Source: Terebella lapidaria (Eukaryota > Annelida > Polychaeta > Terebellida > Terebellidae). From it: 64,000 nt of DNA. Position numbers and translations under genes: made by a program. The stretch lies in the NCBI GenBank assembly GCA_949152475.1, contig OX424563.1, forward strand, positions 8,405,001-8,469,000, read 5' to 3'. The notes beneath the pieces were generated by a model. The model saw only the letters and a list, made by a program, of their open reading frames with translations, ran no database searches and was not told the origin of the DNA. Numbering within the stretch: the stretch's first letter is position 1; each line of letters starts with the position of its first letter. Below, piece after piece: positions 50,141 through 61,419 of this stretch.

Positions 50141-50499
50141 ATATATTGTCCGGTAACCTTTCTTAGCCCTTGGCTAATTTTTAGCTTACCGGGCCATAAG
50201 GGCCGATAAGCTATTGTCGTGGTTTTTCGTCCGTCGTCAAAATTATGCAGTTTTGGCGGCCATTTTTATGCCGAAAATGGCTGTTTTTGCATGTTTTCAA
50301 CTTTAAAAATTATTTTCCCAAAAATTGTCTGATCAGTTTTGAGATTTTAGTTTAAAAATGTTCCCCTCATGTATCTTTATAATGTGTGTAAATTTCGATG
50401 CTCTTGAATTGCAGGTCTGCGTGTGGCGGCCATTTGTATGTTTTTTCACGGGGCCCAAATAGGACTTTCCTAGTTAAATTCTCCTATGATTTATAATGG
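50141..50499 (-). repeat. Dispersed repeat splitting the 134-bp array
   Basis: A reversed member of the 'gagaaaatggccg' family (tttggcggccatttttatgc, gtctgatcagttttgag, gtggcggccatttgtat), bordered on the left by tccggtaacc/ttaccgggccataagggcc words. It interrupts the array, so it inserted after the array formed or was captured during its growth. Confidence 0.65.
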
Positions 50500-51545
50500 G
50501 CCACAATGTTCTTGATGTCTCACTTAATATTGAGATTAGAGACTTGGAATCAATTGTGGACATATAGGAAATGACATATGCTGAATATTCTCGTGACCTT
50601 GAATTTGACCTTTAACCTCATTTTCAAGGTCACATCACAAAATGGCCAATATCTCGTTTATTATTGACTTTACAGCTTAGGAATCAAATGTGGACATATA
50701 GGAAGTGATATATGCTGATTATTCTCGTGACCTTGAATTTGACCTTTGACCTCATTTTCAAGGTCAGAGCACAAAATGGCTAATATCTCGATTTTTATCG
50801 ACTTTACAGCTCAGAAATCTATTGTGACCATATAGGAAATGATATATACCGAATATTCTGATGACCTAGAATTTGACCTTTGACCTCATTTTCAAGGTCA
50901 GAGCACAAAACCGCTAATATCTCGCTCATTATTCAATTTACAGCTTGGGAATCGATTGTGAACATATAGGAAATGACATATGCTGAATATTCTCGTGACT
51001 TGAATTTGACCTTTAACTTCATTTTCAAAGTCAGAGCACAAAATGGCAAATATCTCGCTTATTATTGACTTTACAGCTTAGGAATCAATTGTGGACATAT
51101 AGGAAGTGATATATGCTGAATATTCCCGTGACCTTGAATTTGACCTTTGACCTCATTTTCAAGGTCAGAGCACAAAATGACTAATATCTCACTTATTATT
51201 TACTTTTCATCTTCGGAATCAATTCTGGACATATAGGAAATGATATATGCTGAAAAATCTGATTGCCTTGAATTTGACCTTTGACCTCATTTTCAAGGTC
51301 AGAGCACAAAATGGCTGATATGTCACTTATTATTTACTTTTCAGCTTGGGAATCAATTGTGGTCATATAAGAAATAATATATACTGAATATTCTCGTGAC
51401 TTTGAATATGACCTTTGACCTCATTTTCAAGGTCAGAGCACGAATTGGCGCATATCTCACTTGTTGTCAACTTTACAGCTTACGAATCAATTGTGGACAT
51501 ATAGGAAATCATATATGCTGAATATACTTGTGACCTTGAAGTTAC
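50500..51545 (+). repeat. 134-bp tandem array, second part, with DR1 words
   Basis: Aligned aaggtca words fall at 50,626, 50,760, 50,894, 51,027, 51,161, 51,295 and 51,429, spaced 133-134 bp. Most units contain TGACCTTTGACCT, the reverse complement of AGGTCAAAGGTCA. Exact copies lie at 50,740, 50,874, 51,141, 51,275 and 51,409, with one more in the first part at 49,671. The array ends at a 'ccagaccatcggtccgatcacc' word (51,545-51,566). Confidence 0.93.
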
Positions 51546-51624
51546 CAGACCATCGGTCCGATCACCTATTATATTTGCTAGTCGGTAAGCCACAGGTCCC
51601 TTGGGCCTATGTTTATGTACTTGT

Positions 51625-52265
51625 TAGGGATATGAAATTAGATTGCAAACAATTTCATGCACAAATCAAGCATCATTACTTTTAGCAAAAATCAATGCGG
51701 CAAGTTGAAAAATAGCTCATGACGTCATTGTCTTTTTTTCTGGCGTTCTCAATATAGGCATAACTTCACCGCCACAACTCACGTTATTGTTGATTACAGA
51801 CGATATATGTTTGTCATTTGGCGTCAAAATTTACCATAATAACAATGCCGTCCCCTGTTGAATGAGTGTTGTCATGTATCATTGTGAATTTCATTAAGGT
51901 GCACACTGCACTGTAATGACCAACTTATGCAGGTCTATTGATTATTATGTACCAAAATTATTTGGGTCACTACCCGTAGCACAAGACGTTCACAATAGCT
52001 CTATTGCAGAACATGATCGGGATTCATGGTCGACATGTGGTGATCAACACAAGAACACATTGTCTCAATTTATGAGTTCATTACAGATGGTTGCATTATA
52101 TAAATATGTAACATGGGTTGCAACATAAGTAGTAGCATTTTCATTATTTTCACCCGATGGGATATCACACAAAATGCAATGGGTCCAAGGATGTGATCAC
52201 TAACATGCAGTGGCCTGACTCCACCCACGTTCAGCCTGCTCATGTTATTGATATGTCAGTGAATA
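51625..52265 (+). repeat. Segmental duplication block B, copy 1
   Basis: Matches 55,765-56,250 and 63,075-63,660. Shared words are 'cactgcactgtaatgaccaac', 'gattattatgtaccaaaatt', 'gggtcactrcc', 'tagctctattgcagaa' and 'aacacatyg'. About 180 bp near 51,715-51,895 are extra in this copy. Confidence 0.85.
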
Positions 52266-53244
52266 CATGTATTACTAGTACACTATTATTATCAAGTTAC
52301 TACTATTTACAGGGAAACAGATCATTTTTTATCTAGCATATATGCCTCTATCTTCATGTACAGCTGATAGTCATATGTAATATATTATGTATATTGCAGT
52401 TGAAATGGATAAAACGATTCATTACTATGAACATGAACAAATTTCCTATGGTATCGATGAATGTGTCTCATTATGATGACTGTGGAACCTGTTGTCTATA
52501 TGCTTTCTGGTTTCAATTGGCAAATTGGAGAGTATAGAGCTGGAAAGCGGAAGTATGATCGGTGATAAATTCCAATGAAATATTCGTGGATAAGGCGTTG
52601 CCGGGAATAAACCCAATTATCGCCCATTTCTAACAACGTCAATAACTGCTGAAATAACATGTCTTGTCTCAAATAACATTAGCGAAAGTACAAAGCAGGT
52701 ATACTTGTGTCAAAATTCATTATAATAACAGGCCGTCTGCCGGCAATTTTGCTAGAGCAAGGCTTTATTCGAAGTGCCGTTTTTTTCAGTGCCTCTTCGA
52801 AGCTTGGATATGTTGTGGAATTGGACAGTTTTTATCTTTTACAACAGTTTTTGTATATCTTCATCGTGTATGGATACTATAATACACTAAAGACATCGTT
52901 TATATACTTAAAATCACCATATTAAATGCACCCCCATGTAAAAGATAGGGAGGCGTCAGGTGCTTATCCCAAGTCCAAATGAATTCATCGGAATTTGTCA
53001 TCGATCAGTACTTCCGCTTTCCAGCCCTATCCAATAAAATCTAATAAAAAGAATCAATGTTGTTTTTTATAACATACTCTCTAAAAAACCGTTTATGCTG
53101 TAATGATTATTTTCCACCTGGTAACTAGATCGACAGTGTATGTCTTTGGTACCGTCAATGTTGTTTACCGTTGGATAAAATGTTGTCGGTATTTTTGTCA
53201 TGTCGTATGACCTTTTTGCACATGAATTATACACTTTGGTTGCG
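52266..53244. other. Insertion zone between blocks B and D, includes a MITE
   Basis: In the second unit B is followed directly by D (56,250/56,275). Here nearly 1 kb intervenes, about half of it the MITE at 52,539-53,025. The remainder is AT-rich without genes. Confidence 0.6.
52539..53025. mobile_element. Small inverted-repeat element (MITE)
   Basis: The left end GCTGGAAAGCGGAAGTATGA (52,539 onward) and the right end (…ctgatcgatgacaaattcc side, reversed, ending CTTTCCAGC at 53,025) form an imperfect inverted repeat of about 38 bp. Flanks are tata/ctat-like, so a TA-type target is possible but not clean. No coding capacity. Confidence 0.65.
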
Positions 53245-53530
53245 TCAAACTGTCAGATCAGAAGTGAATTAGCCACTGTAACAAAATGTCTCTTCAGCTC
53301 AAAATAGCATATTAAGAGAAGTTTTATGTGATGCTTTTCGTTCAAAGTGTGCTGATATAATTCTTCGAAGCTAGTTCTTCAAAGTGAGCAGACTACGGCA
53401 CCGCTTACCCCTCAGCACGACTTCTATAAGGCGAACATTAAGAATGCAAGAAATGTCATGTCCTGTGGTAATATTCTATGCGTAGCAGAAAACTCTCACT
53501 TGAAGCTGTGTGGAACTGTACATTTTTCCA
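53245..53530 (+). repeat. Segmental duplication block D, copy 1
   Basis: Matches 56,275-56,525. Shared words are 'agaagtgaat/att...gccactgta', 'aaaatgtc', 'gctgatat', 'agttcttcaaagt', 'cttacccctca' and 'cttgaagctgtg'. Confidence 0.8.
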
Positions 53531-53574
53531 TGTGAGATAAACCATCAGAGAAGTAAAAAGGAACAAATTAAAGT

Positions 53575-54560
53575 TTTTTGTTCAGCTTTTGGCAATAAGT
53601 TGTAACAAATTTGCGACATTGATTTACCTCATTGATAGGGTGAAATGCTGGACCTTGATTTACACATTTTGTTCGGCTCGGATAGAACCCAAATGGAGGC
53701 AGTGATATCCATCGTGATCGCTGTTACATATGCTCGTTGAGATAATTCCGGTTGTTTCTGATAACTTGTCAGAAATATTCTCATTTGCTTTCACGTGGAA
53801 TCTAGTCCATATTCTCAATGTACGATAGTCCGTTGATCTGTTATCTGTTTATTATGCTCTGACAATAGCATGTCCTTGCCCCAATCATGTACATATGCAA
53901 TAACCTTCATTACTGCTGATAAGTGATTTCATTATTGCGTGTGTTTCGATCAGATCTGAAAGATTTCCTCGCTTTGAGTTGACAGCTGAATGGAATTAAA
54001 TCAAGCCTTTTGCTTCGATTCCTAAATGGAATCCATCCTCAATGTCATTGTCTATTCCGGAATTCTCATGATTAAGGTCTGTCAAATTGTCATGTTATGA
54101 TCTGATATTTCATCTGAAGTCGAACAATGCAATGTTGGCTGAGATAACCTTCAGATTTGATAATCTCTTGTTGCATTCACAAGTGGTTAATGATGGCCTC
54201 TTCTGTAACCTCGTGCAGTATCACACATTTGCTGGGCCAACTCTCGCTTATGCAATTGTGATGGAAAAGTCTTTGCCACTAGCAAACCGTGGGTGGTCAT
54301 CATTGATATCACAAACAAACAATCACTGAACGCATGTCATTGTCGTTACTAAGTACAGCTGCTATACTCTTCAGGACCTTTGCTATCAATTTATTATGTG
54401 CTGGTTGAACTGTTGAAATATTAGGTAATAAAATTGCGGGTAAGTTTAGTTTATAATGTATCATGATGCCACTTTACTGACGTTCTACAAAAAATCATTG
54501 GAAGATTATAGGTCGATGATCCGTTGTATTTGATTCATATGAAAACACTCTTGCTCGAAA
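53575..54560 (+). repeat. Segmental duplication block A, copy 2
   Basis: Follows block D of the preceding unit directly. It matches 61,420-62,400 from 'gcgacattgatttacctc' through 'tccttgccccaatcatgtac' to 'aaaaaatcattggaag...gtcgatg'. It lacks the later part found at 42.4-43.1 and 62.4-62.9 kb. The 80-codon frame at 54,087-54,329 is not open in the other copies. Confidence 0.85.
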
Positions 54561-55007
54561 AGGTTGTTATATGCATAAATTATTGTCAAATTTTGAAAAC
54601 AAATATAGGTTGGATAACGGACCCTGTTTTGTTTGGTCGAAATACTTAATACTGGGTATTGATTCCACGTCTATTGCTATTTCGTGTGTGGTTTGTATTG
54701 GATTGAATGACCTACACTGTATATTTCAAATGGCAATTCAAAAACCTAAACAATATGTCAGATTAAATCCATCGTGATGCTCTCACACCATCTCTGTAAG
54801 CAGACCCCTAAATTTGTCATTTTTGTGTAATATGCAGAATCAAAGCAAACTATCAATAACTTCATAACCAGTGCATTATTTGGAACAAATTTTATCATGA
54901 ATTGAGACAAATGCACAATGCAATAAATCAGAAAGTCAATAATGAGTTTGACCAACATGGTCAGTCCTTTTGTCTGCTAGGCGGCGTGGCATGTTTTCAA
55001 CCAGGAA
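54561..55007. other. Non-coding stretch
   Basis: AT-rich. Short frames at 54,571 (plus) and 54,758 (minus) have no recognisable features. Confidence 0.5.
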
Positions 55008-55620
55008 TCAGAGAAGATTCTGGGGAATACTGGTACACTCATCAACGCATCCTACACCTGGCGCAGATTTGGAGGGGGGGGGGCGCTGGGGTGATTGGTG
55101 GATCAGTTCGTGACACAAATGTTCAACAGGACTGGTGTCTGGACTCATAGAGGGTTTCTCCGTGATGAAGACACCGGAATCATTTACTATGGGCAGGAGT
55201 AATGTCATTTTGGAGCCACAAACTATCTTGCAACATCCCTCTAGCAAATGGAAGTAAATGATATCCCGATAGCTGCCGTCATTTCCATTTCGATCCAGAA
55301 GGATGAGATGGCTGAAACCTGTGGTACAGAATGCCCCCCCCCCCTTCCGTCATGGACTGAGCCATCCCGTCCTTGGATTATGACTCAGATGTTATCATTG
55401 CGGAAGCGTTCCCCCAACTTGTTTGTGGACCCGAATCTGGTAATGCGTTCTGATAATGCTCAGCCCAATGTCGTCTGTTTAGTCGATGCCCTTGTGTCAG
55501 TTTCGGTTTCATGGCCATCTATTAGGCTCGAAAGCCATTTTGGACCAGTCTCAGATTGAAAAACTGAGGTGAAACCTGGATCACATGCTTTACATGTGCT
55601 GCGATGCTACGTGCTGACAT
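55008..55620 (-). pseudogene. Degraded Tc1/mariner-type transposase
   Basis: The minus-strand translation of 55,008-55,247 contains SPDTSPVEHLCHEL followed by a proline-rich stretch. This corresponds to the SPDLNPIEHLWDEL signature just before the last acidic residue of the Tc1 DDE catalytic triad. Upstream on the same strand, around 55,250-55,370, pieces resembling the G-G-G...VPQ...LLDRNG...YRDI part of the same core are visible but in shifted frames. The start, the helix-turn-helix and the first catalytic Asp were not found, so this is a fragment. Poly-C/poly-G runs (55,074-55,083 and 55,334-55,344) break the frames. Confidence 0.6.
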
Positions 55621-55764
55621 TTTACGCTACCGACGTGCCCAATCCTCGAGCTGTCGTCACACGGGAGCGATAAGTTGATTTGCCCGGACTGATACCACCT
55701 GTTTAACAGTTTTGGCTCAGGACACCAAGTCTTGTGGCAATAATCATGATATATACTGGTTAAC

Positions 55765-56250
55765 GATGTGACATAAAATCACATTGCAAGCGGTTCCTAC
55801 TTTTATGTATAAATCAAGCATTATTTTCAGCGACAATCAATTAGGAATTGAGACGGTCCTTGCAATGCACCCCGACTGTAATGACCAACATTATCTATAC
55901 TCGATCACGGCTGTTAGCGGATATTGATTATTATGCACCAAACCTATTTGGGTCACCACCCATGACACAATATTTTCAGAATAGCTCTATTGCAGAATAT
56001 GAATGACATTAATGGAACGCATGGGGTGATCAACACAAGAACACATCGCGTTAATTTCCTCGTCTATGAATTCATTACAGACGATTGTATCATATGAATA
56101 TGTATCACGAGCTGCAACATAAGTGGTGATATTCTTTATTATTTTGACTCAATGGAATTCCGCACAAAGTGCAATGAGTTTATGGAGGTGATCACAAACA
56201 TGCAGTGGCCTAACTCCATCAAGTCATGATACTGCTATGTCGGTGACTAT
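55765..56250 (+). repeat. Segmental duplication block B, copy 2
   Basis: Collinear with 51,625-52,265 and 63,075-63,660, with 'gcgatgtgacataaaat' just upstream as in copy 3. It lacks the extra 180 bp of copy 1. Confidence 0.85.
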
Positions 56251-56274
56251 ATATGCTGCTGCTATGCCAGTGAC

Positions 56275-56525
56275 CAGAAGTGATTTCGCCACTGTAAGAA
56301 AATGTCCCTTCAGGCTACAATATCAGATTAAAAGAACTTTTATGTTTTGCTTTCCCTTCAGAATATGCTGATATCATTCCAAGTTCTTCAAAGTCAACTG
56401 ACCATGTAACCACTTACCCCTCATCATTCTATAGGTGCAACACTTATATATCAATGAATATCAATCCCTGTTGTAGTATTTTATGCATATTGTACACTAG
56501 CTTGAAGCTGTGGCGAACTGTACCA
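56275..56525 (+). repeat. Segmental duplication block D, copy 2
   Basis: Matches 53,245-53,530 immediately after block B, confirming the B-D order. Here it is not followed by block A. Confidence 0.8.
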
Positions 56526-57760
56526 GGCATTGGCCTAGTATGACATACAACAAAACCTGTGATATTAAGTATATTTTGATCTCAAGTTGACGAGGTTAAT
56601 CAACAAGTAGATGTTTTTGTTACAATCATTGTTCATTGAATATACATGTATGTGTATATTTTACCTCCATTTTATGTTAATATTTGCCTTCTAGTAATTT
56701 GCCTGACATACATGTATGTTAGAATTCACTGTTTGTATTCAATATAACCAGTCGGACACATTCAAACTCGTGATTGAATACAACAGACGCGTGAGGAAGT
56801 ATGGTGACACACATCATATTTGTTGATAACAAGATATGAAGGTTCCAGTGCGATATTTAGATGTAGCTTGATTCATTTAAAAGTATGGAATGTACAGACT
56901 TTGGTTTCATTCGAAATATAATGATAGGGCTAGGTAGTCAAGAATTGCCTGTTCTGTTTGACGTGTGTCGAATCTTTTGAAAATGTCTTCTAGCTAAAGC
57001 ATGAAGTCTCGATCCTGTTTGGTGAGGACATCCTCGATATCTTTGGTCGCTTGCCTGTCCGAGTTCGCTATGCTGGGAATCGTTTGATAGGCGAACACCC
57101 ATCATCAAAATCCCACTGTATTGGTGGTAACAGATTGATGCTTACACCCATTCTGAGAGGAGCCCGTTGGTGGCCATCCTCCGCAGCGAGCGGGAACAGA
57201 GCTGCGCGTTGTCTGCCGATGTTTTTGTCGAGCGGACCAGTCGCCATTATGGTAGGACTTTCTTGCGAACGGGTATGTTACTCACTTCAGTAAGAGGTGT
57301 CATATCATAGCTATCGATGCAGCAGCCTTCGTGGGGACTGTGGTGAGAAGGGAGATGAGAAGGAAGAGTGGTAAATGTCGTTATCGAGGGGTTACAGTCA
57401 GTCAGGGAAGAGTGTTACGTACCCTGAAATTTCACGTTTGTTTCTGAGATTCCGTGTGGTGAGTGTGTCATTATTTATAGACCCGGCTGATATTAGTAAT
57501 GCTCGGAACGGTGCAGTTCATTGGTTGTGTGGTTCCACTAATAGTTTCCACTGCATCACATACTTTATCTCGGGAGATACACTTGTCTGACAAAGATTCT
57601 GTAGTGTCTGAGGTGGGTTGATGTGGTGGAGTTGGTATGTTGTCCACTGTGCAATGGTTCTTGTTTTACTGTTTACAAACAGTGACCTCATTAAAAACGG
57701 AAATAAAGCTTTATTGTCTGTGATTTATGGTGAAGAATGTGTCATCAGAGAGATTGGCCA

Positions 57761-57866
57761 ATCTCATCAGCTGTTTTGTTGTCATTCACTTTCACTTTGA
57801 AGTCTCACGAAGAATCTCATCAGCTGTTTTGTTGTCATTCACTTTCACTTTGAAGTCTCACGAAGA
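57761..57866 (+). repeat. 53-bp exact tandem duplication
   Basis: The unit starting atctcatcagctgttttgtt is repeated head to tail at 57,761 and 57,814. The copies appear identical, which implies a recent event. Confidence 0.9.
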
Positions 57867-59578
57867 CATTTGATGTAAAATGACAGTATTTACTTTGTAC
57901 AAAACTGCAGCGTTGTCTGGAGCAGAATTGGCCATAGACGGCTTGGATGATAACGTAGGTCGAGAGTCATCATAAAAAGCCCGCAAGCATATCTGGATAG
58001 TAAAACTTATTAAAGCGAGAAGATCACAAAAGCCAGCTGTCTAGTTACGGTGAGGGGGCGACGTGAAGTGTTTTCGTAAAAATTCAGTGTTGTGTATTTG
58101 TACATCTCTGATTTCGCATCAAATCACAAACCTGTATAGAGCACGGTGCGATGCGAACAACTCGTACATGTATTGGCTAGATGAATGAAATGTTATCTCC
58201 GGTTTTTTTTCAGCGCCATCTGAAAACGATCATTTTTTCAATGCCCACCATCTCTCTCTCTGAACAGCACAATACAATATAATTGCCTGTCGTTTGGGCA
58301 TCTAGCTGGAAAAAATATCACCACTCAAACAGAACTCTGGGAAAAAATAACGCACTAAATTAAAAAAACAAATACTATTTTGATGATGTCAATAGCAAAC
58401 GTAAAAAAGTTTAGTTTATCCTAGGACCCAGAGGCAGACAGTGTGTGGAATGTAGTTGTTACTATTGTAAACCTGACGGAATCAGTATACAACCGCCCAA
58501 AAACCTATGAAACTAATTTAAAAATGCCCCCCCCCCCCCCAAAAAAAAAAACCATGGAGTAGACGTATGACGAGTACATACGTACATGATCACAACCAAG
58601 AAGGACGGTCCCGAAAAGATTGTGACAGTTGTGTTTTCTTCTACTGTATTTTCTAATGCTGATTGGCTATTTCTATGAACGCCATATCTCTCGAAAAGGT
58701 AATACACATACACTTATCAAACAGGAATGTTTCGTTGAAACCCAAAACTTTACCTCCTCACTACTGAGCCAACTGATGAATTCATTGGAATGCGAGTTTA
58801 ATTATGTAATATCGTTTCCCTTCGAAAACACCCATAAAGTGTATTTCTGTCTAATCGTTACTATGGAAAATGTTTCTAGCATCATGAATAATGCTTCCGA
58901 TTTTATGATTTGTGTCAGTCTGTCAGACAGCCATTTTCAAATTGTGATTCAATTGTAACTTAATAAATATTAAAGTGGAATAATAGCTTTATTTTTATTT
59001 CCGTAGATGTATGCAAGGTAAGTAGACAGTGTAATATTTTCACTGCAAGTAAACAGAATCTAAACGTTTTCACCCATAGTACTTTTTGTGTACTGAGTAA
59101 GTTTCACACAAAACCATGCAGTGATAAAGAAATAAAAAATATAGTGGAATGTACCGTAACTGGTATATATATGGAATGTCATAGTGATGAAATTGCCCAT
59201 TCCATTCCACCATGATGCAGATAATCACAGTGAATGAACTGTCATGTCTCTTCTTTTGTTAATATATAGTCAATTCGTTCACATTGTATTTCTCGGCATG
59301 TTCAAACTTCAGTATGTCAATGAAGTTATCAGGATGTAGTTCTAGTTCTGATGATATATCGGGTCTATCAGATAAGTACAAACTGTGCACCAGTATATAG
59401 TTAGATCTAAGGATATAAATCTGTCAACTATAATATATGACAAACATATCTCTTTTTCCTACCAGCAACATTCCTTTGTCCCAAGCATACGATGTGTTTG
59501 TCTCAAAACTTTCGTTTCATCCAGAGCTAGTTACATATATGAGGACTCCGTTTTACCGGACTTCTCTAATCTGCTGCG

Positions 59579-59850
59579 TCAAGGATATGTTTTACCAATA
59601 CTAATAATACTTGCACCAAAAGCAATTCTATGGACATTATCATGATCTGGTTGAAAATTACACCGGATTTGTGACGAGCATGCAAGTTTTGTGGGTATGT
59701 TAATATCTTTGGATTCATGATAGGTTCCACATATGGGGCAGGAATGCTCACTTGTTTCAGAACATCTACATTTCACACTGTCTGCCCCTGATGACGCCAG
59801 TTTTGGATAAACTATTTGGTGGGCTTTGTTCCTAATCCGAAATTTTGTAT
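59579..59850 (-). pseudogene. Cysteine-rich coding fragment, unknown
   Basis: The minus-strand frame from about 59,850 down to 59,579 is open for roughly 90 codons. It has no obvious ATG start. It contains a Cys pattern CRC...CPIC...C...C that could bind zinc. Its residue composition is more protein-like than the surrounding frames. No family was recognised; it could be an exon, a transposon remnant or chance. Confidence 0.25.
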
Positions 59851-60263
59851 TTTACGTTTGCTATTATCATCAAAATCTTGTTGTATCCGTGGTATATAAG
59901 GTTGATACTTGACATTGGATAACTGAATCTATTTTTTATTGGTTCTGAATATTTTATACTTGAGTAAACTTTACAAACGTACACAAATAAATCATACTAC
60001 ATTGATACTGAACTGAACAATAACCTAAACGAAGAAACAAATTTGTACATTTCCAGCCAATAATTGCAATATCTCTATAGGCCTACTACTGTTTCCTGTA
60101 GGACGACACGACCCTTGATCAGTTCCCAATATATATGAATTTGTTGTTATTGTTATGGGTAAGCAGTAGTTTGACATTACATGTATGAATCTTCGTGTTA
60201 GACATTGACCAAAACACCACTATATCACCAAATGCCAATATCTGTTAACACAAGTGAGCCCAC

Positions 60264-60675
60264 ATGACATAATTATTACGGCCCGTATCACGTGTTAGTG
60301 ACATTATTTAACCCTGGGATATTGGAATTTCCGAACTGGCTCCAGTGATGTGACCGCTGAGATTAGGTATAATCCACCACAGCAAAGTCCCCATGCTCTT
60401 TATCCCAAATAAATTGCAGAATCCGGGCTGTTTCGTCCACATAAATTGTATTAACCTTTCCAGCGCTTTAAGCCACACGAAATACATGCAGACCAGGTCT
60501 GCGCAAAGCGATCCCTTGGGCTCTGGAAAGACGCCTGTTGAAGGTGATAAATTCCAGCGTGCGTGCTATCAACACACCAAAACAGACGTGACTTGGAACA
60601 CTAGCTTAATTCAGCTGATATCCAGCTTTGTAATGTCAAGGAATGCAAAATAGCAATTTCAGTTTCTGCTAATTA
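60264..60675 (+). repeat. Segmental duplication block C, copy 3
   Basis: Matches 39,300-39,730 along its full length with small gaps. It lies about 750 bp before block A of the same unit; in unit 1 the gap is about 1 kb. Confidence 0.85.
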
Positions 60676-61419
60676 TTAGATCTTTGTAATATCTCTTCTT
60701 TTTTTTAAAAAAAGGCGAACATCCTTTTAAAATCACCCCAACAGGGGGGCGAGGGTATTGTTTTTGGATCTGTATATATGTTTGTTTGTCGAAGAAAAAT
60801 GGTTCAATCTCGAAAGAGGAATGGTTTGAATGAGTTGAAATTTCACGCAATAAAGCGTCTCCTCTATCGACAGATGCTCCTCGATTTTGGTATGAGTTTG
60901 ATGAAGAGTGTCACCGTGTCTTAAAGGATAAACTGAAAATCACATCAATGGGTATATGTTCGGTTCTAATCAACAGTATGTTTTATCTTACCAGCCCATT
61001 TATTACTTTACAGTGCTAACAGGGAGAAGGTTCTGCTGATCGCATGCTATCCCTGCCGCATGAAACTGGATAACAATTTTGCTTGGAGGATTATTACGTT
61101 TCTGTTTGGCCTTGGTGTGCTGAAATAACAGTATGTAAAAATAATTTCTCAAATACATAGTGTTCAGTAACGCGAGGGGTATTTGATGAATGATTTATTC
61201 ACAATCATCTGTATTGCTGATAATTTTGTATATCAATTGTGTCGCACCGATTGCATTGAACTTTGTAATTGCGATGTAATAATAAAACTTTCATAAATAA
61301 ACGAGCAATTTTCATGTGAATCGGATTGCTTTTCAATGGAAGTAAAATATTAGTAAACCATAACAAAAGTAGCAAGCAAAAAAGCATTATGTTCCAAATT
61401 TGGCCTATACAAACATCAG
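60676..61419. other. Non-coding spacer between blocks C and A
   Basis: AT-rich, no gene recognised. The minus frames at 60,659-60,850 and 61,205-61,387 are short and featureless. Confidence 0.5.

Larger units (their letters stand above)
56526..60263. other. Non-coding stretch between duplicated units
   Basis: No complete gene was recognised. It contains a 53-bp tandem doubling at 57,761-57,866, a poly-C/poly-A run near 58,528-58,551 and a possible coding remnant at 59,579-59,850. Frames at 57,051-57,293 (GC-richer, 80 codons) and 58,629-58,958 have no identifiable domain. Confidence 0.45.
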
